The notes beneath the pieces were generated by a model. The model made no database searches and had not been told where the DNA came from. It worked only from the letters and a program-made list of their open reading frames with translations. A stretch of DNA of 7,130 nt from CAYLNK01 sp964384675 (lineage in GTDB: Bacteria; Acidobacteriota; Thermoanaerobaculia; UBA5066): the NCBI GenBank assembly GCA_964384675.1, contig CAYLNK010000341.1, positions 1 through 7,130 on the forward strand. Reading direction: 5' to 3'. Shown here one piece after another: positions 1-6,360 of this stretch; within the stretch, counting starts at the first letter, position 1, and every line of letters begins with the position of its first letter. A program made the position numbers and the translations under genes.

Positions 1-1
1 C

Positions 2-238
2 CGCGACGTCGACGTCGCGCGGACCCGGCTCGAGGCCGCCCTCGACGGCGCGGTCGCCGCACGCCGCGTCCGCGAGAATGCCGAGCGGGAGCTGGAATCG
101 GCCCGCGCCCGCGAGGCGGCGCAGGACGCGACGGTCGGTGCGGCGCGCGAGGCGCTCCGCACGGCCGAAGAGACGATGGGCGTCGCGAAGGCCGATCTCG
201 ACGAGGCGGAGACGGAAGTCGCGAGCCGGCGCGGCTGA
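2..238 (+). CDS. C-terminal end of an Ala/Arg/Glu-rich coiled-coil protein (5' partial)
   Basis: The frame is open from the left window edge to the TGA at 236-238, so only the last 78 codons are present. The translation (RDVDVARTRLEAALDGAV... to ...ADLDEAETEVASRRG) is almost entirely Ala, Arg, Glu, Asp, Leu and Val with no Pro, the composition of a long charged helix or coiled coil. Hydrophobic residues (V, L, A, M) recur at roughly 3-4 residue steps between charged ones. Codons in this frame nearly always end in G or C, and the competing frame over 78-300 is an Arg-rich shadow, which supports this frame. I cannot name the family: tails like this occur in YfdX-, SMC- or TolA-like proteins and in many hypothetical ones. 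No catalytic motif is visible. Confidence 0.6.
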   Translation, partial: RDVDVARTRLEAALDGAVAARRVRENAERELESARAREAAQDATVGAAREALRTAEETMGVAKADLDEAETEVASRRG

Positions 239-299
239 CGGCGGGCCGACCTCGGACTGGCGGGACCTGACCCCGACCCGGTTTTCGAGATCCTCGGGC

Positions 300-647
300 G
301 TGAGTCCGGTGAGCCTCTCCGGCTGCGTGCTCCTGGAGAGCTGGACCGGCACGAACGGCTGGTCGGGGAAGAGCTTCAACATCTTCGACCTGGACCGCAA
401 GCGCTGGCACCAGACCTGGGTGGACCAGTCGGGCGGCATCACGCACATCGTGGACGGCGAGTACAGGGACGGCGCCCTTCGCTTCCGGACCGAGCCGAAG
501 CGCGACGACAAGGGAGTCCTGACACAGCGGCTTCTGACGTTCACGAACATGAGCCCCGACCGCGTCCGCCAGCACTCCCAGCTCTCGACCGACGGGGGAC
601 GCACCTGGACGGACGAATACGACTTCATCTACGAACGGAAGAAGTGA
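300..647 (+). CDS. DUF1579-like protein, probably 5'-truncated
   Basis: The conserved part starts at the block LSGCVLLESWTGTNGWSG and continues through FDLDRKRWHQTWVDQSGG, a DGALRF segment and STDGGRTWTDEYDFIYERKK. From memory this is the core and C-terminal half of DUF1579/DUF1579-like small beta-barrel proteins, whose biochemical role is not established. Family members are usually about 150-190 residues and open with a segment like FDFWxGDWEV, which I cannot find in any frame here. The start is uncertain. GTG at 300 gives 115 residues and puts the conserved block almost at the N-terminus. The frame stays open back to an ATG at 78, but that extension is Arg-rich and overlaps the upstream coiled-coil gene. 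A stretch reading DWRDLTP (about 258-278) could be a degraded N-terminal piece. I infer a remnant or a truncated gene. A GC hairpin follows the stop by 25 bases. Confidence 0.6.
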   Translation: MSPVSLSGCVLLESWTGTNGWSGKSFNIFDLDRKRWHQTWVDQSGGITHIVDGEYRDGALRFRTEPKRDDKGVLTQRLLTFTNMSPDRVRQHSQLSTDGGRTWTDEYDFIYERKK

Positions 648-672
648 AGGTTGCGGCGAGCCGCGTCCTGGA

Positions 673-694
673 ACCCCCGGCGTCCGCCGGGGGT
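673..694 (+). terminator. GC-rich hairpin terminator after the DUF1579-like gene
   Basis: A perfect 9-bp stem (673-681 with 686-694, ACCCCCGGC against GCCGGGGGT) closes a 4-base loop, GTCC. It lies 25 bases after the stop at 647 and is followed by the mildly T-containing tail CGTTCCCTCT, not by a real U-tract. The position between two same-strand genes, before a promoter-like pair, fits transcription termination. The weak U-tract makes efficiency uncertain. Confidence 0.6.
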
Positions 695-715
695 CGTTCC
701 CTCTGGTCCCGCGCC

Positions 716-744
716 CTGACCTCTCGCCCCCGCCTGGCTACACT
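716..744 (+). promoter_or_regulatory. Promoter-like -35/-10 pair upstream of the membrane protein
   Basis: CTGACC (716-721) and TACACT (739-744) are separated by exactly 17 bases and resemble TTGACA/TATAAT at 4 of 6 positions each. A start 6-8 bases after the -10 box would fall at about 750-752, on the GTG start codon at 751. No Shine-Dalgarno sequence is visible before that GTG (CTACACTCACGCG). The simplest reading is a leaderless mRNA. This is an inference from base pattern only. Confidence 0.4.
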
Positions 745-750
745 CACGCG

Positions 751-2037
751 GTGAGCGGGGCGACGGGTGCGACGGCCCGGAACGAACGGGTGCTGGCGGT
801 CACGGTGGACGAGCCCGGGCGCCGCGTGGTCCTCCAGGCCTCCGTCACATCGCTCCCCCTCTGGCTTCTCGCCGTGCCCGTGACCGCCTTCCCGGCATTC
901 CACCTGTTCTCGGGACGCGCCTCCTGGGCCGGGCTCGCCTTCCTCGCTCTCGCCGGGGCCGCCTGCTCCCTCGTCCTCGTCCTCTGCGCCTGGGTGCCGC
1001 AGGCCCTTTCGGTCGACGCCGAGACCACGGTGCTCGTCCATCGGAACCTGATGACGGGCGGAGACCGCCGCCGCGAGATCGCGTCGCGCGATCTCGCGGG
1101 CCTCACGCTCTCCGGATTCGTGCCCGGCGGACGTTCGACCCTGACGACGCGCCTGACCTTGCGCGTGGGGAGCACGGGCAACGCGAGGGAGTGGACGAGC
1201 GGGCTCGCCGTCGAGGGCGTCGACACGAGACGCGAGGTGGCGGACCTCGCCTACCGGCTCGGTGCTGCGGCCGGACTCCGTCACCAGCGCGTGGTGCGCA
1301 GCGACGCCCGGCAGATCGAGGTCGAGCTCGCCCGGGAGGCGGGACCGGGGCTCGAGCCGGCTCCAACGCCCGAGCGTCCCGCCCAGTACGCCCGCGACGT
1401 CGTCTCCGCGGCCGCCACGGCCGCCGCGAATCGGGACGTCGTCCCGCGCTTCGACCCGCGGCGCTTTCCCGGACCGTACCGCGTCGCCGCCTGGGAGCCG
1501 GGCCGTCTCGTGCGTCTCGTGAGACGACTCAGCCTGATCGGCGCGCTGGCGATACCGGTCGGCCTCGCCGCGGCCGCCGTCGTGGTCTGGGCCGTGGCGC
1601 GGCCGTTCCTCGGAGGCGTCTCGGCCGACGGCGCCTTCTCGCTCCTCGTCGTGGGTGCCGCCGCCGCCGCCATCACGTTCGGCGCCGTCCGGACGCTTCG
1701 CGACGCCCGGCCCCGAAGCGTCTCGTTCGACTTCGCGGGCGGCCGTCTCGACGTGAGCGAGTGGCCGTCGCGCCGGACGCTGGCGCTGGACCAGGTCTCG
1801 GCGCTCGAGCTTCGCACCCTCCACACCCACGTTCGGGGCGGGAGGCGCGGCGTCCCGCACGACGACTACCGCTGCGAGGTTCTCGTCCGGCATCGGCAAG
1901 CGCCGCCGATCCTCGTCGCTTGCACCCGCGAGCTCCGCGACGATGCCATGGCGCCGTATCGACAGGCGCTGCCCCTCGCGACAGAGCTCGCGGAGGCGCT
2001 CGGTGTGCGGTGCGAGATCGTCGGCGGGGGGAAGTGA
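751..2037 (+). CDS. Four-helix membrane protein with duplicated 2TM plus beta-domain layout
   Basis: The 428-residue product starts at GTG 751; no RBS precedes it and it may be leaderless. Hydrophobic helices lie at about residues 35-53, 59-82, 262-283 and 294-312. Each pair is followed by a soluble segment rich in short beta-like stretches (for example RLTLRVG; SVSFDFAGGRLDV; LDQVSALELR) and ending in an amphipathic helix (EVADLAYRLGAAAGL; LPLATELAEALGV). The two halves therefore look like an internal duplication, resembling 2TM proteins with PH-like domains that work at the cytoplasmic membrane. No signal peptide, active-site motif or nucleotide-binding loop is visible, so no enzymatic role is proposed. 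A Pro/Ala-rich linker (about 195-240) joins the halves. It appears to be monocistronic, bounded by a promoter-like pair in front and a strong hairpin 17 bases after the stop. The gene model is secure; the function is unknown. Confidence 0.8.
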   Translation: MSGATGATARNERVLAVTVDEPGRRVVLQASVTSLPLWLLAVPVTAFPAFHLFSGRASWAGLAFLALAGAACSLVLVLCAWVPQALSVDAETTVLVHRNLMTGGDRRREIASRDLAGLTLSGFVPGGRSTLTTRLTLRVGSTGNAREWTSGLAVEGVDTRREVADLAYRLGAAAGLRHQRVVRSDARQIEVELAREAGPGLEPAPTPERPAQYARDVVSAAATAAANRDVVPRFDPRRFPGPYRVAAWEPGRLVRLVRRLSLIGALAIPVGLAAAAVVVWAVARPFLGGVSADGAFSLLVVGAAAAAITFGAVRTLRDARPRSVSFDFAGGRLDVSEWPSRRTLALDQVSALELRTLHTHVRGGRRGVPHDDYRCEVLVRHRQAPPILVACTRELRDDAMAPYRQALPLATELAEALGVRCEIVGGGK

Positions 2038-2053
2038 GGCGTCGCGCCCTCGT

Positions 2054-2080
2054 GCGCCGGGTCGGATCCGGCCCGTGCGC
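2054..2080 (+). terminator. Strong hairpin after the membrane-protein gene
   Basis: The inner stem 2058-2064 pairs with 2069-2075 (CGGGTCG against CGGCCCG, one G-U pair) around the loop GATC. Beyond a single bulged T at 2076, a further 4 bp (2054-2057 with 2077-2080) extend it, giving 11 bp in all. It begins 17 bases after the stop at 2037. No U-tract follows, so it may act as a weak terminator or an mRNA 3'-end stabiliser. The rest of 2038-2224 shows no gene or promoter I can support. Confidence 0.5.
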
Positions 2081-2224
2081 AGTGCGGCGAGGCGAGTCTC
2101 TCCACCGACTGCGCGGCCTCGAAGCGCAAGGCCGGGGTGGCGCGTCGCGCCGAGCGAACGGAACCGGCATGAGGTCGAAGAGATCCTCTCGCGCCGGATG
2201 AGGCAAAGCGCGTGGCATTTCGCC

Positions 2225-2431
2225 ATGTCGTCAAGCAGGCCCAAACCCGAGGACCTCTTCGAGAAGATCCGCGAGCTGCCCCCGGAGACGCTGGCCGATG
2301 TGGAGGACTTCGTCGACTTCCTGCGGTCGAAGGACGAGGATCTGCAGCTGCGCCGAGTCGTGACCGCCATGTCTGAGCGCGCGCTCGAGAAGGCCTGGGG
2401 TCCCGAGGATGACGTCTACGACCAGCTTTGA
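2225..2431 (+). CDS. Type II antitoxin partner of a MazF/PemK toxin (DUF2281-like)
   Basis: The 68-residue protein begins MSSSRPKPEDLFEKI. A predicted helix-rich core, IRELPPETLADVEDFVDFL (about residues 15-33), matches the LPPE-x-L-x-EV-x-DF-x-DFL pattern of DUF2281-type antitoxins. The C-terminus, AWGPEDDVYDQL, matches the W-x-x-x-(E)D-x-VYD-x-L tail that recurs in antitoxins placed before MazF toxins and is thought to bind and block the toxin. The start at 2225 suits family length. An in-frame ATG at 2198 would add nine residues; neither has a good RBS (GATGAGG at 2197-2203 lies too far from 2225). The 3' end overlaps the toxin start by 23 bases, which implies translational coupling. Such pairs usually repress their own promoter; I cannot identify an operator. 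The DNA-binding part is not obvious, so the antitoxin class is inferred. Confidence 0.75.
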   Translation: MSSSRPKPEDLFEKIRELPPETLADVEDFVDFLRSKDEDLQLRRVVTAMSERALEKAWGPEDDVYDQL

Positions 2432-2636
2432 TTTCGGGGACGTCGTCCTCGTAACGTATCCATTCACAAACCAGACCGACGCCAGGCAGCGGCCGGCCGT
2501 CGTCGTCAGCTCGTCCCTCTACGACAGGAAGCGGCTCGACGTGGTCCTGATGCCGGTCACGAGCCAGGTCCGACCGGTGGCTGGCTTCGGGGCGGTGCTG
2601 GTGACCGACGGGCAGGAAGAACCGAGCACCGCATGA
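2409..2636 (+). CDS. MazF/PemK-family endoribonuclease toxin, C-terminally truncated
   Basis: FDFGDVVLVTYPFTNQT followed by RPAVVVSS and VVLMPVTSQ is the standard N-terminal two-thirds of a MazF/PemK toxin, a sequence-specific mRNA ribonuclease. Arg28 (in QRPAVVVSS) and Thr51 (in PVTSQ) fall where the family keeps its catalytic or RNA-contact Arg and Thr. The 75-residue length is short against the usual 105-120. Similarity ends around GQEEPST, just before the TGA at 2634-2636, and the C-terminal helix and strands (normally a KPS block and a segment ending LG-x-L) are absent from every following frame. The ATG lies inside the antitoxin gene, with GGGG eight bases upstream. The likely cause is an insertion or deletion at about 2615-2636. 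Since the C-terminal helix helps build the dimer, the product is probably inactive, but that is inference. Confidence 0.75.
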   Translation: MTSTTSFDFGDVVLVTYPFTNQTDARQRPAVVVSSSLYDRKRLDVVLMPVTSQVRPVAGFGAVLVTDGQEEPSTA

Positions 2637-2953
2637 CCAAGAGAGGAGTGCCGGCGATTCGAGCGGCTCGTAGCAGCCATCAGCGCCACCAGCCAGCGTG
2701 GGGCTATCGTTACGTGGGACCTGTGCCGACTCTGCGAGCGTGAACAGCACCCGGGCCACGCACGCTGCGCCTCCGCCCTGCCCCCTCCGACCGGCCGCGG
2801 CCGCGGGTTCTCTCTCCCGAACCTAGCCGTCGACGTCACGCGGCAGACCAGCAGCACGCTTGCGGGCGCTGGCTCCCGATCGCCGCCAGAGAACGGTCGG
2901 ATCTTGGTCGACGTGACCCGGCGTCCGGCGAGCCGTGAGAGGCTCCGCGCCCC
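2637..2953 (+). other. Gene-free stretch between truncated toxin and first transposase
   Basis: There is no supported gene in these 317 bases. The toxin frame happens to stay open from its TGA to 2957, including a Cys-rich piece (WDLCRLCEREQHPGHARC, about 2706-2765), but it has no start codon and loses coding character after 2800. Two similar 16-mers of form GTCGACGTSACSCGGC (2830-2845 and 2909-2924) are the only repeat seen. This stretch probably holds the left flank or left end of the transposase-bearing element plus the debris that replaced the toxin 3' end, but I could not recognise a terminal inverted repeat. Confidence 0.4.
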
Positions 2954-4293
2954 ATGACTCTCGGCTCGCTCGCGGTTCGCGCCCTCTGCGCGGTCTCGTC
3001 CCGTCGTCCCGGCAACGACCTCGCCCTCCGCGCGCTGCAGCGCGCCCATCACGTCCTGGCGGTCGCGCTGGGTCTGCGTCTCGCGGAGCTACGCGACTCG
3101 GACGACCCGCTGGCCCGACGCTTCGCCGAGACCGAGGAGCTCTCCTACCAGCTTCCCATCGCCCTCTCGGCCGCCCGCGTGCTGGCGGCTCGCTGGAGCA
3201 GGGTGCCGGAGAGGAAGCGGCCGCACTACCTTCCGGAGGAGCGGTTCGAGATCCTCCGCGCCCGGGCTTCGCTGATCCTGACGGCCCGCGAGACGGCGCG
3301 TCTCTTCGCAGTCTCCGAGTCGACGATCCATCGCTGGGAGACCGACCTGCACCGGGCTTCCGAGGCCGATCCAGCCGTCCGGGCGCTCGGTCAGAACTAC
3401 CAGCCGAGCCCGCCTGTCCGGCGCTACGCGGACGTCGTCCGTGCGCTCGTCCTTCACCTGTCGCGGGTGGGTATCGGCGGCTCCGAGAAGGTCGCGCAGA
3501 CGATGGCGCGGCTCGGGTACGCGATCTCGTCACGCACGGTGGCGCGGATCCGCCAGAGGAAGACCGTTCCAACTCCCCCCGCCTCGTCGACTCCGCCGCC
3601 GGGTCCGCCGGCCGGAACCGGGGAGCCCCGGCCGAAAGTGCCAAAGCCCGCCTCCGGCGGATCCAGGCCGCGTCTCCGAGCGAAGGCACCGCTCGACAAG
3701 GTGCACCTCGACATCACGCAGGTGAAATCGCTATTCGGCTTCTTCCGGTTCCGGATCGCCGTGGTGCTGGACGTCTTCTCCCGCTTCCCGTTGGCCTTCT
3801 CGGCTTCCGCTCGGAACCGACGGCGGTCGAACTGCTGGCCCTGCTGGAGAAGGCGCTCGTCTTCGGCAAGCCCCGGGTGCTGGTGACGGACCAGGGATCG
3901 GCGTTCACGTCCGCCGTGTTCCGAGCCGGCGTCGCCGTGCTCGGTGTCGAGCAGCGATTCGGCGCCCTGTATCAGCATGCGTCCATCGCACGGCTGGAGA
4001 GGCTGTGGCGGTCGCTGAAGGACTCGCTTTTCCATCCGGCGCTCAGGCGACGGCTCGTCCTGTCCGGTCTGGACCGGGACGTCGCGGCGGTGCTGGCCCA
4101 CTACTCGCTGTTCCGGCCACACTCGGGTCTCGGAGGGGCGACGCCGGCGGAGGTGTTCCTGCGCCTCCCGCCGGCACACCTCGCCGCCGTGGCGCCGCCA
4201 CGAGGCCGGCCCGGTGAGGTGGTCCCTTTCCCCGAGTTCGTCACCGAATCGCTGGGGCCACGACTCCCTGTCGTCTACCGGAAGGCCGCGTAG
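2954..4293 (+). pseudogene. DDE (rve-type) IS transposase, copy 1, disrupted by a -1 frameshift
   Basis: The protein starts at ATG 2954 (MTLGSLAVRALCAV). It has an N-terminal helical region, an HTH at about residues 97-129 (YLPEERFEILRARA to SESTIHRWET), a Pro-rich linker near 200-235, and an integrase core. The first catalytic Asp is at 3710-3712 (HLDITQV, residue 253). Similarity then jumps to the -1 frame between 3797 and 3807, where VFSRFPLA continues as FRSEPTAVELL. In that frame the second Asp (VTDQGS, codon 3889) and Glu (RLERLWRSLKD, codon 3997) are exactly 35 residues apart, completing DD(35)E. The C-terminus (GLGGATPAEVF, then VYRKAA) ends at TAG 4291-4293. Comparison with the intact copy at 4728-6017 suggests loss of one base in TCGGCTTCC. 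No A6G-type slippery heptamer is present, so a disabling mutation or sequencing error is likelier than programmed frameshifting. Without a shift, translation ends at 3886, before the second Asp. Confidence 0.85.
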
Positions 4294-4470
4294 CCGGGCT
4301 CACGCCCAGGCTCGCAGCCGCAGGTTCCGGCTCCTACCTAAGCGGCCCGAGACCCGTCGGCGCGGGACGCGTCGATCCGATGGAGGTGTAGCCCGTCTCC
4401 GCGCACCGGTCACAGTTGTCCCGGCCCCCGCATCGCGACAAGGCCCGCAGGAGCGTCCGAATGCCGCCGC

Positions 4471-4492
4471 TCATCTCCATTGCGGGACTACA
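4471..4492 (+). repeat. 22-bp motif, copy 1 (short-form repeat, GGGA variant)
   Basis: The motif starts TCATCTCCATTGCGGG and ends ACTACA. It differs from the copy starting at 4509 only at one base (A for G at 4488). It is 199 bases from the stop of the first transposase to the motif end, and 38 bases start-to-start from the next copy. It may be a transposase-binding site at the right end of copy 1. Confidence 0.75.
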
Positions 4493-4530
4493 GCTCGCTC
4501 GAAATCGGTCATCTCCATTGCGGGGCTACA
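4491..4530 (+). repeat. 40-bp module: CAGCTCGCTCGAAATCGG plus 22-bp motif, copy 2
   Basis: CAGCTCGCTCGAAATCGG (4491-4508) is followed directly by TCATCTCCATTGCGGGG and CTACA (4509-4530). The same two parts in the same order recur at 6561-6604 with a 4-base insertion between them. The core CTCC...GGGG can close a 4-bp stem around ATTGC. The tail TATCC... found in the right-hand array is absent here. Confidence 0.8.
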
Positions 4531-4727
4531 AGGACGACCGCGCTCGCCACCACGCCCGTCGCGGACCCGTGGCCCTATTCCGGTCAGCAGACCCCGGTCA
4601 TTTCAGACAAGCGCCGCCGCCGCTCCGAGCCTGCTGTCAGGTCACCCGCGCGGAACCGTGAGACGATCCCGGTTGTCCACTGCCCCAGCAGCAGGCGACG
4701 GCACGAATACCACGCAGCAAGGAACGC

Positions 4728-6017
4728 ATGCCTCGAATCCGCAAGCTCTTCGGCTCTGCCTCCTCCCTCTCCGTCTTTCTCGCCATGGAGGAGATCCTCG
4801 CCGTCGCCCTCGGCCGCAAGCTCGCCAAGCTGCGCGAATCAGGCCTCTCTTCCAGCGCCGCCTTCGCGAGAATCGAGGAGCTGGAGAGACGACTGCTTCT
4901 GTGCCAGCGCTGGCTCACGCTGTACATCAGCCACTTCGAGCGAACCGGTCGGATCCGGCGATTCGAGTGGAGCGGGGAGGCGCGTGTCGAGATCCTGCGC
5001 CTGAAGGCGGCCGAGAGGCTGTCGGCGACCGAGACGGCCAGGCGGTCCAACGTCGATCCTTCCACGGTCTACCGTTGGGAGGGCGTCCTGAGGGCCGATC
5101 CGACCGCCACGCGGATCGGCTCCCTCATGAAGCCCGTGCCGCCGATCCGCCGCATTGCCGACGGCGTTCGCCGGGTGGTCAAGGAGCTGGACGGGCTGAA
5201 CCTCCTGGGCGCCCGCTCTCTCGCCCACCACGTCGCCCGTGCCGCCATCCGGATCTCCCCCACCACCGTCCGCCGCATCCGCCGGGAGCCGATCGCGCCG
5301 AAGACGCCGGCGCCGTCTCCACCGAGCGTGACAGGCAGCTCCCGGCGCAAGCACGTCGACCGACCGATCAGGGCCAGGAGACCGCGGCACATCTACATGC
5401 TCGACCTGACTTCCGTCGGCGGCTGGCTCCGGATCTTCGACTTCAAGATCGCGATGGTCCTCGACGCCTACTCCCGCTTTCCCGTCGCCGCCCAGGTCTT
5501 CGTGAAGGAGCCCAGCGCGGTGGAGATCCGAGAGCTCTTGAGGAGGGCGTTCGACCGACACGGTCCACCCGACATCCTCGTGACCGATCACGGCTCGGCC
5601 TTCACGGCCACCAGGCTGCGGTCGTTCCTGCGCCGTCGCAACGTGGCTCATCGGCTCGGGGCGGTCGGACACTCCGGCTCGATCGCGATCATCGAGCGCT
5701 CGTGGAGAACCCTGAAGGCGTTGCTTTGCGGGCAGAGCCTCCGTACCGCGCGTCGCCTGCTTCCGTTTCGTCCCTTGGTCGCCGTCGACCTTCGACGGCG
5801 GCTGGAGGTGGTGCTCACCTACTACGCGACGCACCGGCCTCACCAGGGCCTGCATGGAGCGACACCGGCCGAGGTGTTCTTCCAGCAGCCTCCGGCAAGC
5901 CTCGCCGCACGGCCCGCCGCCCGCGGCCTCTCCGGCCAGGAATCGACGGCGCTCCCGGTCGCGATCCGGTTCGCCGACGACGCCGAGACGCTGCCGTATC
6001 TCGCCCGCGCCGCCTGA
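4728..6017 (+). CDS. DDE (rve-type) IS transposase, copy 2, intact
   Basis: The 429-residue protein carries a helical N-terminus (about 20-75), an HTH at about 85-118 (ARVEILRLKAAERLSATETA to PSTVYRW), a basic Pro/Ser linker (about 185-218) and an integrase-like RNase H fold. The catalytic triad is Asp226 (MLDLTSV), Asp287 (VTDHGSAF) and Glu323 (IIERSWRTLKA), with exactly 35 residues between the last two. The C-terminal GLHGATPAEVFFQQPPA motif matches the other copy. The protein would bind the ends of its own element and carry out DNA cleavage and strand transfer. The start at 4728 is favoured by AAGGA four bases upstream; Met20 (4785) lacks an RBS. The two copies share order and motifs but have diverged widely in sequence, so they are not a recent duplication. 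IS3- or IS481-like families are the nearest match I can give; the exact ISfinder family is not determined. Confidence 0.9.
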   Translation: MPRIRKLFGSASSLSVFLAMEEILAVALGRKLAKLRESGLSSSAAFARIEELERRLLLCQRWLTLYISHFERTGRIRRFEWSGEARVEILRLKAAERLSATETARRSNVDPSTVYRWEGVLRADPTATRIGSLMKPVPPIRRIADGVRRVVKELDGLNLLGARSLAHHVARAAIRISPTTVRRIRREPIAPKTPAPSPPSVTGSSRRKHVDRPIRARRPRHIYMLDLTSVGGWLRIFDFKIAMVLDAYSRFPVAAQVFVKEPSAVEIRELLRRAFDRHGPPDILVTDHGSAFTATRLRSFLRRRNVAHRLGAVGHSGSIAIIERSWRTLKALLCGQSLRTARRLLPFRPLVAVDLRRRLEVVLTYYATHRPHQGLHGATPAEVFFQQPPASLAARPAARGLSGQESTALPVAIRFADDAETLPYLARAA

Positions 6018-6224
6018 CCTGAGCTGACCTCGTCTTTCCCTGCTCCACACGCAGGTCCTCACTCGAGGAGGTCTCTCCAACACGACCAAGTCCGGGACTG
6101 GCGACTCCCGCCAGGCGGTAGGCGTGTTGCGGGCCCGCGCGGCTGGCCCACCTTCCGCCTCTCGTGGGTGGACGCACATACGGCGTAAGTCATCGTCGCG
6201 ACACCCATTGGACCGCTACAGTTC
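6018..6224 (+). other. Right flank of transposase copy 2, no gene seen
   Basis: These 207 bases have no supported gene. They contain the short block shared with the flank of copy 1 (6042-6063), a GCGGGCCCGC palindrome (6129-6138), a weak CCACC...GGTGG inverted pair (about 6148-6174), and the degenerate 22-bp motif ending at 6220. No convincing terminator for the transposase was found. Confidence 0.45.
6199..6220 (+). repeat. Degenerate copy of the 22-bp motif
   Basis: GCGACACCCATTGGACCGCTACA aligns with the motif at 4471/4509/6583, keeping CCATTG, a 4-base gap and GCTACA, and is followed by GTTCG where the 4492 copy has GCTCG. It is too diverged to be certain on its own; the matching distance from the transposase stop is what makes it credible. 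Confidence 0.4.
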
Positions 6225-6329
6225 GAGGCGAGAGCGTGAGAGCGTGCCGTCGCGTCATCTCCGCCGGCGGCGCGGCGGGGGCTCGTCGACGGTGGCTATC
6301 CTTTATCCTTTGGCTCTGACCCCGTTCTG
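6225..6329 (+). repeat. Full repeat unit 1 (105 bp)
   Basis: GAGGCGAGAGCGTGAGAGCG opens the unit, the hairpin module follows, and the tail starts at 6298. Over its whole length it is identical by eye to the unit at 6693-6797, which lies 468 bases downstream. Confidence 0.85.
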
Positions 6330-6360
6330 GCCCCGACGTCGCCGGAAGCCGCCGCGGCTG

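Larger units (their letters stand above)
2954..4530 (+). mobile_element. Probable insertion sequence, copy 1 (left end unresolved)
   Basis: The span covers the frameshifted transposase and its right flank, ending at two direct 22-bp motifs that finish ...CTACA at 4492 and 4530. I propose these as the right end because a weaker copy of the motif ends 203 bases after the second transposase, against 199 bases here. The left boundary is unknown; it may lie near the point where the toxin gene loses homology (2615-2636). No target-site duplication was identified for the whole element. Confidence 0.4.
4294..4727 (+). other. Non-coding gap between the two transposases
   Basis: No gene is supported in these 434 bases; the open frames crossing them are shadows. 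The contents are a short block shared with the region behind the second transposase (GCTC..CA..CGCAGGT.CC...CTC, about 4310-4333 against 6042-6063), two direct copies of a 22-bp motif (4471-4530), and a small candidate inverted-repeat unit at 4387-4530. From 4531 to 4718 nothing recognisable was found. AAGGA (4719-4723) sits just before the second transposase start. Confidence 0.5.
4728..6220 (+). mobile_element. Probable insertion sequence, copy 2 (left end unresolved)
   Basis: The intact transposase is followed by about 200 bases of non-coding flank ending at a degenerate copy of the 22-bp motif (CCCATTGGACCGCTACA, 6204-6220), a spacing that matches copy 1. No inverted partner of this end was found upstream, where the expected TGTAG does not occur between 4531 and 4727. 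The boundary is therefore inferred from one side only. Confidence 0.4.

Noticed and set aside
625..2370. Long minus-strand open frame of 581 codons
   Set aside because: It is antisense to the membrane-protein gene, which has coherent helices and G/C-ending codons; the antisense product is low-complexity Arg/Gly/Glu without a recognisable domain.
2637..2957. In-frame continuation of the toxin after its TGA, with a Cys-rich segment
   Set aside because: A 107-codon stop-free run is not surprising at this GC content, there is no start codon, and the sequence does not match the missing toxin C-terminus. Recoding of the TGA has no support.
4214..6022. Plus-strand open frame of 602 codons across transposase copy 2
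   Set aside because: It is a shadow frame over the DD(35)E transposase; the product is Arg/Pro-rich and has no motif.
4560..6060. Terminal inverted repeat of copy 2 (GGTCATTTCAGAC near 4600 against the complement of 6018-6040)
   Set aside because: Only about two-thirds of positions match over 18 bases, not better than expected when scanning flanks of this composition.
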